This document shows positions 10,244-18,311 of a DNA stretch of 64,000 nt, piece after piece (position 1 is the stretch's first letter; each line of letters begins with the position of its first letter). Under the pieces are notes generated by a model. It searched no databases. It saw only the letters and a program-made list of their open reading frames with translations, and was not told the origin of the DNA. Source of the DNA: Calditrichales bacterium MX18-03 (lineage in GTDB: Bacteria > Bacillota > Clostridia > Lutisporales > Lutisporaceae); assembly GCA_021083345.1 (NCBI GenBank), contig JAJGRE010000004.1, forward strand, positions 124,001-188,000, written 5' to 3'. The translations under genes and the position numbers were made by a program.

Positions 10244-10576
10244 TTGAGTCCCTCCTTCAATATCTGAGCAAAACCAATGGTCCAATATTTTTCAAATCAA
10301 CAAAACCGCTTTACCCCAGCAATAGCAAACCCTTTCCAATTTTTCCCGTTGTACGTATCGAATTTTATCAAAAATAGTAAAAATATAAAATGTCCTAAAG
10401 GACAATTTTTGTGGCAAAAAAAATATACCGGCATATTCGTTGAATACACCGGCTATTTTTCTTGATTTTGCGACTTTCTCTATCGGAATAAAATGACTCA
10501 AGAATAGACATGTCTACGCCTAAGCTTTATGCACACGGCCATTCCGGTGTAACGGATAGCAACATCTTAGGAGGCC
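10244..10576. other. Intergenic stretch with two hairpins
   Basis: This 333-bp gap precedes the giant gene. On the minus strand, a stem made of TATTC and GAATA flanked by GCCGGT motifs (about 10422-10455) is followed by a long T run and may terminate transcription from the right. An inverted repeat TGTCC-TAAA-GGACA lies at 10391-10404. I found no coding signal and no riboswitch I could name. Confidence 0.5.
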
Positions 10577-11034
10577 TTACTCCACCGCCTCCGTAGCAAA
10601 CGGTAACGCTTTTTCGTATATGTCTTTGCTGATTTCCATAATGGATTGGTATGGCTGCTCAACATAAAATTTCCCGCCGTTTTCATAAATGTAGTACTTT
10701 TCTTCACGAATACGCAATACCTTGCACTTGCCATTGTTGGGCATATCCTGCACGCTTTGCCGCTTGCTTGCCTTGCCATCAAGCCATGTACCGAACTCAA
10801 CGCCTGAAAGAGGAATTCCGCTGCCAGAGCCTGCCCTCAGAATGAGGTTTTGCTGCTCCCTGGATGATGATACAACTTTCTGCACATCTAAAAAGAAAAA
10901 TCCCCCTCATCGAACGGTGCTTTTGACACCAATATGGATCCTGCCGCTATAATTACGAGCACAGCAGCAGCAACCAGCCAAAAATCAGGCCTCCTGCATT
11001 TCAAAACCTTCTTGATTCGCCCAATGTTATTCAT
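10577..11034 (-). pseudogene. Small membrane-anchored protein split by a one-base frameshift (M56/BlaR-tail or DUF5301-like)
   Basis: The first frame starts at 11034 (GAGGGGG eight bases upstream) and encodes NNIGRIKKVLKCRRPDFW, then a hydrophobic segment, and stops at 10888-10890. The second frame continues the protein from LDVQKVVSSSREQQN to the stop at 10577. Adding one T to the run at about 10889-10893 joins them into a 152-residue protein: short basic N-terminus, one membrane helix, extracellular C-terminal domain ending in KFYVEQPYQSIMEI. The N-terminus resembles the anchors of M56/BlaR-associated proteins, and the tail resembles DUF5301 as I remember it. The one-T loss in a T run could be a base-calling error, a real lesion, or slippage. 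Confidence 0.6.
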
Positions 11035-11111
11035 GCTCATATCCCCCTCTAGCTGTCAATCAACTTATATGCTTAAAGCCTATCTTCATAGACTCCATTT
11101 GTCAAGAAAGC

Positions 11112-11145
11112 AAAAAAAAAGCACTCCAACCGGAATGCTTTTTTT
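11112..11145 (-). terminator. Rho-independent terminator of the hybrid kinase gene
   Basis: On the minus strand AAAGCATTCC pairs with GGAGTGCTTT across GGTT and is followed by nine T. It lies about 65 bases after the kinase stop. The CATC-GAAA-GATG hairpin at 11148-11159 precedes it, as in the copy near 3.4 kb. Confidence 0.85.
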
Positions 11146-11208
11146 ATCATCTTTCGATGCATTAATTCGTATGGTACACCAAAAGGGCGTCTGAACCCAT
11201 TGCCTTCA

Positions 11209-14019
11209 CTAATTTAGCTTTCCATACTTTCTGATGAGCGCCATTAGTGTTTGAGAAGCAGCTGGCTTGCTGAGATAATCATCCATTCCTGCCTCCAGAC
11301 ATCTGTCACGGTCTCCTGTCATTGCATATGCAGTCATGGCAATGATCACCGTATGTCTTTTATTTGCTTCGTATTCCCGTATTTTTCTTGTTGCATCGAA
11401 ACCGTTCATGATGGGCATTTGGCAATCCATGAAAATGATATCATAATCTGTTTGCAGGCAAACATCGACTGCTTCCTTCCCGTTGACTGCGATATCGCAA
11501 TTCAAACCGTTATATTTCAATAGCTTGGTAAAGTATGTTTTGCTGATATGGTCATCCTCCACCAACAGAATTCTTGGTTTCAGCGCGTCCTCCGGATCCA
11601 TAACAACCTCATTTGTTATTAGCTTTTCCGGTTTTGATCCATTATTCATGCCTGATATTACAGCAGCAATACCGCTTAAGAGATCATTCTTCTTGATAGG
11701 CTTCGTCAAATAGCCTGCGAAGTTGTTCACTTTTGCCTGACTGTTTGTTCCTTGCCCTGCTACAGAAGTAAGCAGAATTATTGGAATGTCCTTAATAACA
11801 GGCAGCATTTTGATAGCGCCGGCGATATCATAGCCATTCATCTCCGGCATTTGATAATCCAGAAGAATAGCATCAAAAAAATTATATTTCACAGTCAAGC
11901 TGTTTATAGCTGCCAAAGCGCTTTTCGCTTCTTCGATATTGCAGCCGACTTCCTCCAGATATATCCTGATTACTTTCCGGTTCATGTCATTGTTATCTAT
12001 GACCATAATGTTTTTCCCGCTGAGGGTCGAATAGTCAATGCTGTGTTTTAACGGGGATTCTTTTGTTTTATTCATGCAAACGGTAAAATAGAATCTGCTG
12101 CCCACTCCTGGATCACTTTCAAACCAGATATCACCGTTCATCAAATTAACAATTCTCTTGCAAATATTGAGCCCCAGACCGGAACCGCCATACTTGCGGG
12201 TATCCGAGGAATCGATCTGTGAAAAAGGCTTGAACAGCCGGTCAGCATGTTCCTTTGAAATTCCTATCCCGGTATCTTCTACGCTGAGCAAGAGCTCAAC
12301 ATGCCCACTCTCATCCTTATTCAGTCTGACCCCTATGAATATCCCACCGGAATGGGTGAATTTGATGGCATTGTTTATGAGATTGGTAAGCACCTGTCTG
12401 AGCCGCATCGAGTCTCCTTCAAGCTGCTCAGGAACATTGGAATATATCAGTAGATCGATCTCAAGCCCCTTTTCCCTGGACTTTGGGGCATAAAGAGAGA
12501 CAACGTCCTCTACCACCGAGCGGATATTGAAGACTTCACTGTTAAGCTCGACTCTGCCTGCTTCGATTCTTGACAGATCCAAAATATCGTTCAGGACTGA
12601 CAGAAGAGACTCCGTGGAGTTCTTGATATACTGCATGTATTCATACTGCTCCCGGTCAAGAGTGGTTCTCTCAAGGAGACTGAGGAAACCGATGATTCCA
12701 TTCATGGGTGTTCTGATTTCATGGGACATATTGGCCAGAAATTGCGTTTTTGCGATGTTTGCAGCTTCTGCCTTGTTTCTTGAATTAACCAACTCCTCTT
12801 CTACTCTCATCCGCAGAACAGACTTCCATATGTTCTCCATGATGATCATGAGCTGGTAAACATCATGCTGACCGTAGTCCTTGTCTCTGTTGGCGATTCC
12901 TACTACTGCTACGATCCGATCGCCGTCGAAGACCGGAATGGAGAGGAATTTACTAATCCTGACATGTCCTTCGGGTGTGCCTTTCTGATAGGTACATTGG
13001 GCAAAATCATTTATTATGATGGGTTTCCTCCGGCGTACCACTTCACCCCATGCACCGGTCTTCTCAAGCTGATAAACGGTTTGCTTGTCTCTCACCCCGC
13101 ATTCCGGCATTACCTGCTTGGACCAGGTATTCAGTGTGAATTCCTGTTTTTCCTCGTCATAAAGATAGATGTAGCCGAATTTGCTGTCCGTAATTTCTAC
13201 AATTTCCTCCAAAACGTTATCCAAATAGTTTTCTACAGAATCTGCTCTATACTGGAGCAATCTGATAATGCTTTCGTTCCGTTGTTCACTTAGCAGCAGT
13301 TTTTCTTCCATGGCCTGACGGTCGGTGATGTCCCTTGCCGTAGCGTAAACCCTGCCCCCTGCCGAATAGGTGTTCCACTCGAGCAGTTTGTAGCTGCCGT
13401 CTTTTGACAGATAACGGTTTACGAAGCTAACGACATTTTCACTGCGGTCAATCTTGTTTTCCGGATGCATTGAGACGGCGGTATCCATAGGATGCAGAAA
13501 ATCAATATGGCTCCTGCCTTCAAGCTCACCAGGTGAATAACCCAGGACATTCTCCCAGGATCTGCTGACTTTTAAAAAATGGCCCTGCGTGTCCGATATG
13601 CTTAATAAGTCAACACTAAGGTCGAAAAAGCTGTTGAGCTCCGACAGCATGAATTTTTCGGTGCTGATGTCTTCAAAAACCGTTATGAAATAACCCTTTT
13701 CATATGAAGCTGCTTTCACCCGGTACCATCTGCCAAGCGCCTCGGAATATTGCTCAAATGACTTGGTCCCGCCATTCAAGGCGATATCCCCATAGAGCCT
13801 GATCCAGTCGAAGCTGTCGTTTCCGATACCGGGGAAAACTTCAGTAAGCCTTTTGTTGATATAATCTTTTCCTTCCAAGCCTGTCATCTTTTCAAAAGCC
13901 GGATTGGCTTCGAGAAACTCATAATCAGTCGGGACGCCTGAATCGTCAAGGATAATCCGGTGATAGGAATAAGCTGAAGAAGAAGAGAACACAAGTTGTT
14001 TGTAGAAATGAACATCCAT
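11209..14019 (-). CDS. Hybrid sensor histidine kinase (PAS-PAS-GAF-HisKA-HATPase-REC-REC)
   Basis: The start follows GGAGGTAGAAACC. The 936-residue protein has no signal peptide or membrane segments, so sensing is probably cytoplasmic. PAS domains occupy about 1-125 and 128-245 and a GAF domain about 265-405. HisKA has MSHEIRTPMNG (His433), and the HATPase has DTGIGIS and GGSGLGLNICKRIV. Two receiver domains follow, with phospho-accepting aspartates in LLDYQMPEMNG (Asp721) and FMDCQMPIMNG (Asp865). Known enzymes of this layout pass phosphate internally, then to an Hpt protein or a separate regulator. No Hpt domain or partner regulator is seen nearby, so the output is unknown. The gene appears monocistronic, with its own terminator. 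Confidence 0.93.
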   Translation of the reverse strand: MDVHFYKQLVFSSSSAYSYHRIILDDSGVPTDYEFLEANPAFEKMTGLEGKDYINKRLTEVFPGIGNDSFDWIRLYGDIALNGGTKSFEQYSEALGRWYRVKAASYEKGYFITVFEDISTEKFMLSELNSFFDLSVDLLSISDTQGHFLKVSRSWENVLGYSPGELEGRSHIDFLHPMDTAVSMHPENKIDRSENVVSFVNRYLSKDGSYKLLEWNTYSAGGRVYATARDITDRQAMEEKLLLSEQRNESIIRLLQYRADSVENYLDNVLEEIVEITDSKFGYIYLYDEEKQEFTLNTWSKQVMPECGVRDKQTVYQLEKTGAWGEVVRRRKPIIINDFAQCTYQKGTPEGHVRISKFLSIPVFDGDRIVAVVGIANRDKDYGQHDVYQLMIIMENIWKSVLRMRVEEELVNSRNKAEAANIAKTQFLANMSHEIRTPMNGIIGFLSLLERTTLDREQYEYMQYIKNSTESLLSVLNDILDLSRIEAGRVELNSEVFNIRSVVEDVVSLYAPKSREKGLEIDLLIYSNVPEQLEGDSMRLRQVLTNLINNAIKFTHSGGIFIGVRLNKDESGHVELLLSVEDTGIGISKEHADRLFKPFSQIDSSDTRKYGGSGLGLNICKRIVNLMNGDIWFESDPGVGSRFYFTVCMNKTKESPLKHSIDYSTLSGKNIMVIDNNDMNRKVIRIYLEEVGCNIEEAKSALAAINSLTVKYNFFDAILLDYQMPEMNGYDIAGAIKMLPVIKDIPIILLTSVAGQGTNSQAKVNNFAGYLTKPIKKNDLLSGIAAVISGMNNGSKPEKLITNEVVMDPEDALKPRILLVEDDHISKTYFTKLLKYNGLNCDIAVNGKEAVDVCLQTDYDIIFMDCQMPIMNGFDATRKIREYEANKRHTVIIAMTAYAMTGDRDRCLEAGMDDYLSKPAASQTLMALIRKYGKLN

Positions 14020-14141
14020 GGTTTCTACCTCCTTTGTTTGTCAGAGCTGAAAAATAGACATTGGTTTGATGTGGGATAATATCTATTATAGCAGTTCTGT
14101 GATCACTTATCCAGCTTGGAAGGGAGTAGACCTAACCACTG

Positions 14142-14171
14142 AAAAAAAACACCGCAATTCATTGCGGTGTC
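14142..14171 (-). terminator. Terminator downstream of the dockerin remnant
   Basis: CACCGCAA and TTGCGGTG form the stem, followed on the minus strand by eight T. The terminator and its flank (ATTTCAATATGG) are repeated almost exactly after the displaced tRNA-Arg end at 16775-16816. Confidence 0.8.
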
Positions 14172-14218
14172 TGCATTTCAATATGGCAAAACTGTTACCT
14201 GAACCCATTTGCTAAGCA

Positions 14219-14385
14219 TTATGGTTTTATTCCATAAGTATTCTTCAGTATGGACAAATCCTTTTCATTGATTAACCCATCTGCATTAAGATCGGCTCTT
14301 GGCTCCCATTTCACATCCCCCGGCGCACTGCCATATGCCAATGAAATAATGACGAGGTCATCAATATCGACTGTCATGGAATGCC
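14219..14385 (-). pseudogene. Remnant of a dockerin-ended gene cut by an IS element
   Basis: The minus strand encodes VDIDDLVIISLAYGS, then DLNADGLINEKDLSILK and a stop at 14219. This is most of a type I dockerin with the second calcium loop and its helix intact. The usual first loop (DxNGDG) is missing, because the frame runs into the end of the IS3-family element at 14385. The rest of the gene would be expected beyond 16.7 kb, but I could not recognise a coding continuation in the short stretch before the tRNA terminator. The remnant is close in sequence to the dockerin of the giant protein, so both products may have used the same cohesin partner. Confidence 0.7.
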
Positions 14386-14435
14386 CTGAAAAAAGTAGAG
14401 TCTCCTAGAAATAGTAAATAGTCACTTGAATACAA

Positions 14436-14970
14436 TTATATCAATACACTTAAGCACTTGCAAATTTCTGCCGGTGCGTTATCGTAGCAGTTACCTCTGC
14501 GACTCATGCCGCCTCTTATTTTAAATCTTCTCAACAATTCCCGGTATTCTTCGCTGGCGTACTGTACACCCTGATCGGAATGGCAAATAAGACCTTCGCC
14601 TGGCTTTCGGTCTGTTACAGCTCTATTCAATGATTTAATAACTATGTCTCTCTTTAAGCTTTCTGACATCGCCATTCCAACAACCTTGCGGTCAAACAGG
14701 TCAATATGGGTAGCAAGATATAACCACCCCTCATCCGTCGCTACATATGTAATGTCAGAAACCCACACCTGATTCGGCACTGTAGCACAAAAATCTTGCT
14801 GCAGAAGAATCTCATAGACCGGCAGTCCATGCCTTGAATTCGTTGTGGCTGTGTATTTGCGCTCTCGCCTCTGTCTCTCCATTTGTAAAATCCACTTTCG
14901 GACACCTTAAAACCTGGCACAGCTTCTTGATCCGAAAGATGCTCTTATGTTGTTCAATGAACTCATACTT
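14436..14970 (-). pseudogene. IS3-family orfB remnant (DDE transposase, broken)
   Basis: Three parts of an IS3 OrfB are recognisable. KYEFIEQHKSIFRIKKLCQV begins at 14970, just past the orfA stop and in the -1 frame, as expected for programmed frameshifting. VSESGFYKWRDRGES continues in a different frame. From 14882 the frame with TTNSRHGLPVYE, VWVSDITYVATDEGWLYLA and HSDQGVQYAS holds the first two catalytic aspartates. The stretch between the second and third parts (about 70 residues) is missing. The C-terminus ends abruptly after NCYDNAPAE, before the rest of the usual SFFKTLK segment. The protein cannot be functional. Confidence 0.75.
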
Positions 14971-15278
14971 TAGCTGTTTTCAATTTTTGAGAAGATGTGC
15001 ACCGCTTTTTTTAATATCGCAATCTCTTCCTTCTTATCCCTTAGAAGCCTTTCTAGTTCCCTTATTCTCAACTTGTCTTCCTTGTTGACTTCTGGTTTGG
15101 GGGATGATAATACAGGGATACCCTTCCTCTTATTGTATTGACTGATCCATTTATAGACGCTGTTTTTGTTGATCCCAAGCTCCGTTGCAATCTGGTTGCC
15201 GCTTTTACCATCTTCGATGGTAGTGTCAAGAATCTTTCGCACATTTTTACGGATATCTCCAAGTAACTTCCGGCTCAT
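14970..15278 (-). CDS. IS3-family orfA 3' part, re-started from the IS256-type end
   Basis: The 102-residue frame holds the HTH of an IS3 OrfA (GKSGNQIATELGINKNSVYK) and a leucine-zipper-like C-terminus (LRIRELERLLRDKKEEIAIL). Its first 20 or so residues are encoded by the terminal sequence of the inserted IS256-type element (15220-15278). Its ATG overlaps the stop of that transposase as TAATG, so it could be translated by coupling as a hybrid OrfA. An A7G run precedes the end of the frame, as in IS3 frameshift windows. Whether the hybrid is made is unknown. Confidence 0.65.
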   Translation of the reverse strand: MSRKLLGDIRKNVRKILDTTIEDGKSGNQIATELGINKNSVYKWISQYNKRKGIPVLSSPKPEVNKEDKLRIRELERLLRDKKEEIAILKKAVHIFSKIENS

Positions 15279-16583
15279 TATCCGACATCGTGCTGATCGG
15301 CAGCCAGATTTCCGCCTATTAGTAGGTTCATATTAAGATAACGCTTTGTGCCCCAATTACTTGAGGCTACATGGCGCAGACGGGCACAGACAAGCATGAG
15401 CGCAGAGTTTCCATCAGGAAAGCTTCCGACGACGCGGGTCCGGCGGCGGATCTCTTTCATGATCCGTTCAATTCCATTGTTCGTCCGGATCCTGATCCAA
15501 TGCTCATTAGGGAAATGCATATAGGTAAGGGTTTCTTCTATGCTATTTTCAACCTTCTTTGCAGCCTCAGCCAGCTTCATACTGCGTAACTTTTCTGCAA
15601 CTGCCGCAGCTTTTTCCCGCGCACTTTCCAAGTCTTCTTGGGCATGGATTGCCTTAAGCATTGCTGCTACATCCCGCATTTTACCATGAGGGACGACGGA
15701 AAATACATTCCGATAGAAATGGACGATGCAGCGCTGATATTTGGCTGCCGGAAATACTTCGCCGATGGTTTCAACCAAACCAATACATTTGTCACCGACA
15801 AAGAGCTGAGTACCGGAAAGGCCTCGCTCTTTAAGGTTTCTAAGAAATTGAAGCCAGCTGGCTTTATCCTCACGACCGCCTTCGGCAGCACCAATGATCT
15901 CTCTGAAGCCCTCATTATCAACAGCAATAGCTACGAGAATAGAAACGTTTTCTACTTCGCCGCCCCAGCATCTCTTCAGGAAGATGCCATCCAGATAGAC
16001 ATAAGGATAAGTAGCCAATAGCGGTCTGTTTCGCCAGGCTTCAATATGACTATATGCTTTCTTATTAAGCTCGCTGATAGTGCCAGGGGATACCTTGGTC
16101 CCCCATAGAGCTTCGGTAATATCTTCGACTCTACGGACTGAAACGCCGGCAAGGTACATTTCTATCAATGCTTCTTCGATACTGCTTTCACGACGTTTAT
16201 AGCGCTCGATGATGGCAGTTTCGAAGGGAAGATGCCGCAGCTTTGGCACTTTAAGATCAACCTCTCCTGCTTTAGTTAGGAGCTTACGATTGTAGTAGCC
16301 GGCTCTCGTGTCTTTTCGGGCTTCGGTATGCTCATAGCGACTGGCATTGGTAAGCCTGTCCGCCTCCTGGTCGAGCAGGTTATTCAGGGTTTCCTCTACG
16401 GTGCCGCGCACCAATTCGCTAAGTTGGTTCTTTAACAGATTCTCATTCAGGTGTATAATGTTGTCAGACACGGATATTCCTCCTTTAGTGTTGGATTTTT
16501 GTCTCGCAACTTAAATTTACACTTGGAGTTATATCCGTGCAACTTTTTTGTTTTAAAATGTGCGCAATTTATTATACGTTATC
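15220..16583 (-). mobile_element. IS256-family insertion sequence, apparently intact
   Basis: The 1364-bp element carries one complete transposase gene. Its ends are imperfect inverted repeats sharing CGCACATTTT at about base 18-29, and a subterminal repeat of the form ACGGATAT, CTCCAAGT is also present at both ends. It is flanked by the 9-bp direct repeat TCTTCGATG at 15211-15219 and 16584-16592. This fits the 8-9 bp target duplications known for IS256. The insertion splits orfA of the surrounding IS3-family element. Confidence 0.85.
15278..16471 (-). CDS. IS256-family (mutator type) transposase
   Basis: The 397-residue length is normal for the family. The catalytic DDE residues lie in YVYLDGIFLKR, LFVGDKCIGL and NGIERIMKEIRRR, and the C/H signature is CIVHFYRN. 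The frame is uninterrupted. The start at 16471 is preceded by AGGAGG. The gene nearly fills its element. It catalyses cut-and-copy movement of the element; no accessory gene is present. Confidence 0.92.
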   Translation of the reverse strand: MSDNIIHLNENLLKNQLSELVRGTVEETLNNLLDQEADRLTNASRYEHTEARKDTRAGYYNRKLLTKAGEVDLKVPKLRHLPFETAIIERYKRRESSIEEALIEMYLAGVSVRRVEDITEALWGTKVSPGTISELNKKAYSHIEAWRNRPLLATYPYVYLDGIFLKRCWGGEVENVSILVAIAVDNEGFREIIGAAEGGREDKASWLQFLRNLKERGLSGTQLFVGDKCIGLVETIGEVFPAAKYQRCIVHFYRNVFSVVPHGKMRDVAAMLKAIHAQEDLESAREKAAAVAEKLRSMKLAEAAKKVENSIEETLTYMHFPNEHWIRIRTNNGIERIMKEIRRRTRVVGSFPDGNSALMLVCARLRHVASSNWGTKRYLNMNLLIGGNLAADQHDVG

Positions 16584-16645
16584 TCTTCGATGGACATCCA
16601 TGCTATTTGCTCTTGCTGTTCTAGATCGTATCTTTTAGCTGACAT
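16553..16645 (-). pseudogene. IS3-family orfA 5' fragment
   Basis: After AAGGGG the frame reads MSAKRYDLEQQEQIAWMSIE and then runs into the IS256-type end, stopping after ten more codons. Joined across the insertion at the shared CATCGAAGA, it continues directly into DGKSGNQIATELGIN of the 3' part, reconstituting a normal OrfA N-terminus. The fragment itself has no function. Confidence 0.7.
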
Positions 16646-16774
16646 AAAAACAACCCCTTTCAAGTAGTATAGTTGCCATTTTTGACTCTACTTTTTCAGG
16701 GGTAGTCCAGGTTTAGATATGACCGTGATTCCGCAGAAAGACAAAACCACTATGTGTCCCAAGATCAAAACAAA

Positions 16775-16804
16775 AAATAAAAACACCGCAAATCATTGCG
16801 GTGT
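16775..16804 (-). terminator. Original terminator of the tRNA-Arg gene
   Basis: ACACCGCAA pairs with TTGCGGTGT and a T run follows on the minus strand. It lies just beyond the displaced 3' end of tRNA-Arg. Before integration this hairpin would therefore have terminated the tRNA transcript. Confidence 0.75.
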
Positions 16805-16815
16805 TGATTTCAATA

Positions 16816-16864
16816 TGGTGCACCTAAAGGGAGTCGAACCCCCGACCTGCGGTTTAGGAAACCG
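16816..16864 (-). repeat. Left attachment site: displaced 3' part of tRNA-Arg (49-bp direct repeat)
   Basis: These 49 bases are identical to 30406-30454. They cover the anticodon arm, variable loop, T arm, acceptor 3' strand and CCA of tRNA-Arg. The 5' half of the tRNA is absent here, so this is the fragment left behind by site-specific integration and not a gene. Confidence 0.92.
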
Positions 16865-16875
16865 CTTAAATGGCG

Positions 16876-16996
16876 TTGGTGCATATTTGCACAGGTTTAA
16901 AGGCGTTGAAATTGCTTGATTATTATAGTAGTCTTATTGGTGCATATGGGCTTAAATTGGTGCGTGTTTTTAAAAAATGGCGCATAACTGGTGCAT
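16876..16996 (+). repeat. Cluster of five TTGGTGCAT-type repeats inside the left end
   Basis: Copies lie at 16876-16884 and 16937-16945 (TTGGTGCAT), 16957-16965 (TTGGTGCGT), 16977-16985 (ATGGCGCAT) and 16988-16996 (CTGGTGCAT). A related TTGGCGCAT is at 30337-30345 in the right end, and an inverted copy is at 27800-27808. The placement fits arm-type binding sites of a tyrosine integrase. Confidence 0.55.
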
Positions 16997-17104
16997 GTAC
17001 ATCAATACATGTATGTATCTTTACCAGCAATAGGCGGCTTGACGTAACCTTGCTTTAACCTTGCAGTTTCCTTTGTAGTCAATGTGATCCCGTTCATACT
17101 CGTG

Positions 17105-17142
17105 AGTGTTGCCAATGTTATTCTATTAGCCTCGGCAACACT
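17105..17142. other. Inverted repeat after the last leftward gene
   Basis: AGTGTTGCC (17105-17113) and GGCAACACT (17134-17142) form a perfect 9-bp stem with a 20-base loop, ten bases past the stop of the 17.2-kb gene. No T run follows, so it is a weak terminator at best and may stabilise the transcript end. Confidence 0.45.
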
Positions 17143-17152
17143 TCTCTATACT

Positions 17153-17521
17153 TTATCTCTTCTTCAATTTAGGCTTATAAGTGCCCTTTATAATCTTGCT
17201 AACCGTTGAATAATTAATACTGATATTATAATCTTTATAAAGCTTTGCAGCTATCTTCCGGCATGATAACGGTGGTAACGAATTATAGTGCAACATCATG
17301 ATTTTGCTTTTTGTATCCTCGTATATGTTAGAAGTTCTATAACATGGCTTTTGTTGCCGATTCTGTTGTTTTGACTTTGGCAACATTTTTTCTTTAGCAA
17401 GGGATGGCATGGCCTGTGCTAGATATAGTTGGGTGAATCTAAGCAAATCCTCATAGCCGTCATGTATTACTTTTTCCTCGTAATCTTTGTCCCAGTATTT
17501 CATAATACTAACGTGTTTCAT
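17153..17521 (-). CDS. Small HTH protein of unknown function
   Basis: The start at 17521 has GAGAGGGGG upstream. Of the 122 residues, the C-terminal third (SCRKIAAKLYKDYN, then STVSKIIKG) has the pattern of a helix-turn-helix, similar to those in phage and transposon regulators. The N-terminal half (MKHVSIMKYWDKDYEEKV) is not recognised. It is the last leftward gene before the left attachment site. A regulatory or DNA-binding role is inference. Confidence 0.6.
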   Translation of the reverse strand: MKHVSIMKYWDKDYEEKVIHDGYEDLLRFTQLYLAQAMPSLAKEKMLPKSKQQNRQQKPCYRTSNIYEDTKSKIMMLHYNSLPPLSCRKIAAKLYKDYNISINYSTVSKIIKGTYKPKLKKR

Positions 17522-17675
17522 TCTATTACCCCCTCTCACTTCCATGGTACACCCAATACAGCAAGCCGCACAAGAGCCTATACGCATTAGAATTATCCAT
17601 CAATAGTAGTAAACGACCCCTTGAATGCGAAAAGCCCTCACAATCCCTTGTAAAGGCTCATATTCCAAGCAGTAT

Positions 17676-18251
17676 TTATAAAACCGGATCAAGTACTGGG
17701 TGTTCCTCTATAAACTTCGCTCTTTGATTATGCAAAATCAGTACAAGTTCATCACCATCAATCAACTCCACTTGTATGCCTTGCGGGAGAGTCTTAGCAT
17801 AATCAATTGCTTCCTGAGAGTAACTACTTGAAGTTATTACAATTCCTCTAGTTACTTTATCATGGTAACATGCGCCTACAAGCTTTTGAATCACCGGCCT
17901 ACCAACCAAGTTATCTTCATGCCACAATTTACATTCAGCATAATACTCTATGCCGTCTTTTTCTGCTATTATGTCTTTTCCTCCATCGGCAACCGCTTCC
18001 GTCACCATAACATAGTTGTATCCCATAGTTTTAAGCAGCCCAGCACACCATGATTCAAATGCATCATAGCCTTCAGGCGTTTTCTGGTCTTTCATCTTCA
18101 TAAGCTCTTGTTTATTAATCAGCTTCAATGTATCGATTTTAATACGCCTTTCAAATAGGTCAAGTTCCCTTTTCTTACAATACGCTTTGTAAGACTTATC
18201 TAGCACCAAGGTAACCGTAATAATTGCAAGCATTGTAAATACATAACTCAT
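17676..18251 (-). CDS. Membrane-anchored Mrr-like restriction endonuclease domain protein
   Basis: This 191-residue protein has one N-terminal hydrophobic helix (about 5-18) and a basic segment. A PD-(D/E)xK nuclease domain of the Mrr type follows, with AVADGGKDIIAEKDG and YYAECKLW supplying the D and E-x-K residues, and RPVIQKLVGA after them. Mrr-type domains cleave DNA, often modified DNA. The membrane tether is seen in other small restriction-like proteins of mobile elements. No methyltransferase is encoded nearby, so it would act without a classical modification partner. A defence role against phages competing with the element is inference. Confidence 0.8.
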   Translation of the reverse strand: MSYVFTMLAIITVTLVLDKSYKAYCKKRELDLFERRIKIDTLKLINKQELMKMKDQKTPEGYDAFESWCAGLLKTMGYNYVMVTEAVADGGKDIIAEKDGIEYYAECKLWHEDNLVGRPVIQKLVGACYHDKVTRGIVITSSSYSQEAIDYAKTLPQGIQVELIDGDELVLILHNQRAKFIEEHPVLDPVL

Positions 18252-18311
18252 TGTACCAACTCCTTTGCATTAGTATGTGTAAGAATTGGTAAATTATGAG
18301 TGCTTAACGAT

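Larger units (their letters stand above)
14387..16698 (-). mobile_element. Decayed IS3-family element, interrupted by an IS256-family element
   Basis: Terminal inverted repeats are visible. The left end reads TGAAAAAAGTAGAGTC from 14387, and the right end, reverse complemented, reads TGAAAAAGTAGAGTC from 16698. Inside are an orfA split by the IS256-type insertion and an orfB with several lesions. Taking out the inserted element and one target copy leaves about 0.94 kb, shorter than the usual 1.2-1.5 kb, in line with internal deletions in orfB. I see no matching target duplication outside the ends. The copy is very probably immobile. Confidence 0.8.

Noticed and set aside
10386-10460. Cyclic-di-GMP riboswitch before the giant gene
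   Set aside because: The hairpins do not carry the conserved GEMM loops; they look like a terminator and a short inverted repeat.
14383-16702. Target duplication of the IS3-family element
   Set aside because: The three or four bases next to the two ends do not match in any register, so no duplication can be claimed.
16816-16864. A second tRNA-Arg gene
   Set aside because: Only the 3' half is present; no D arm or 5' acceptor strand follows. It is the displaced attachment copy.
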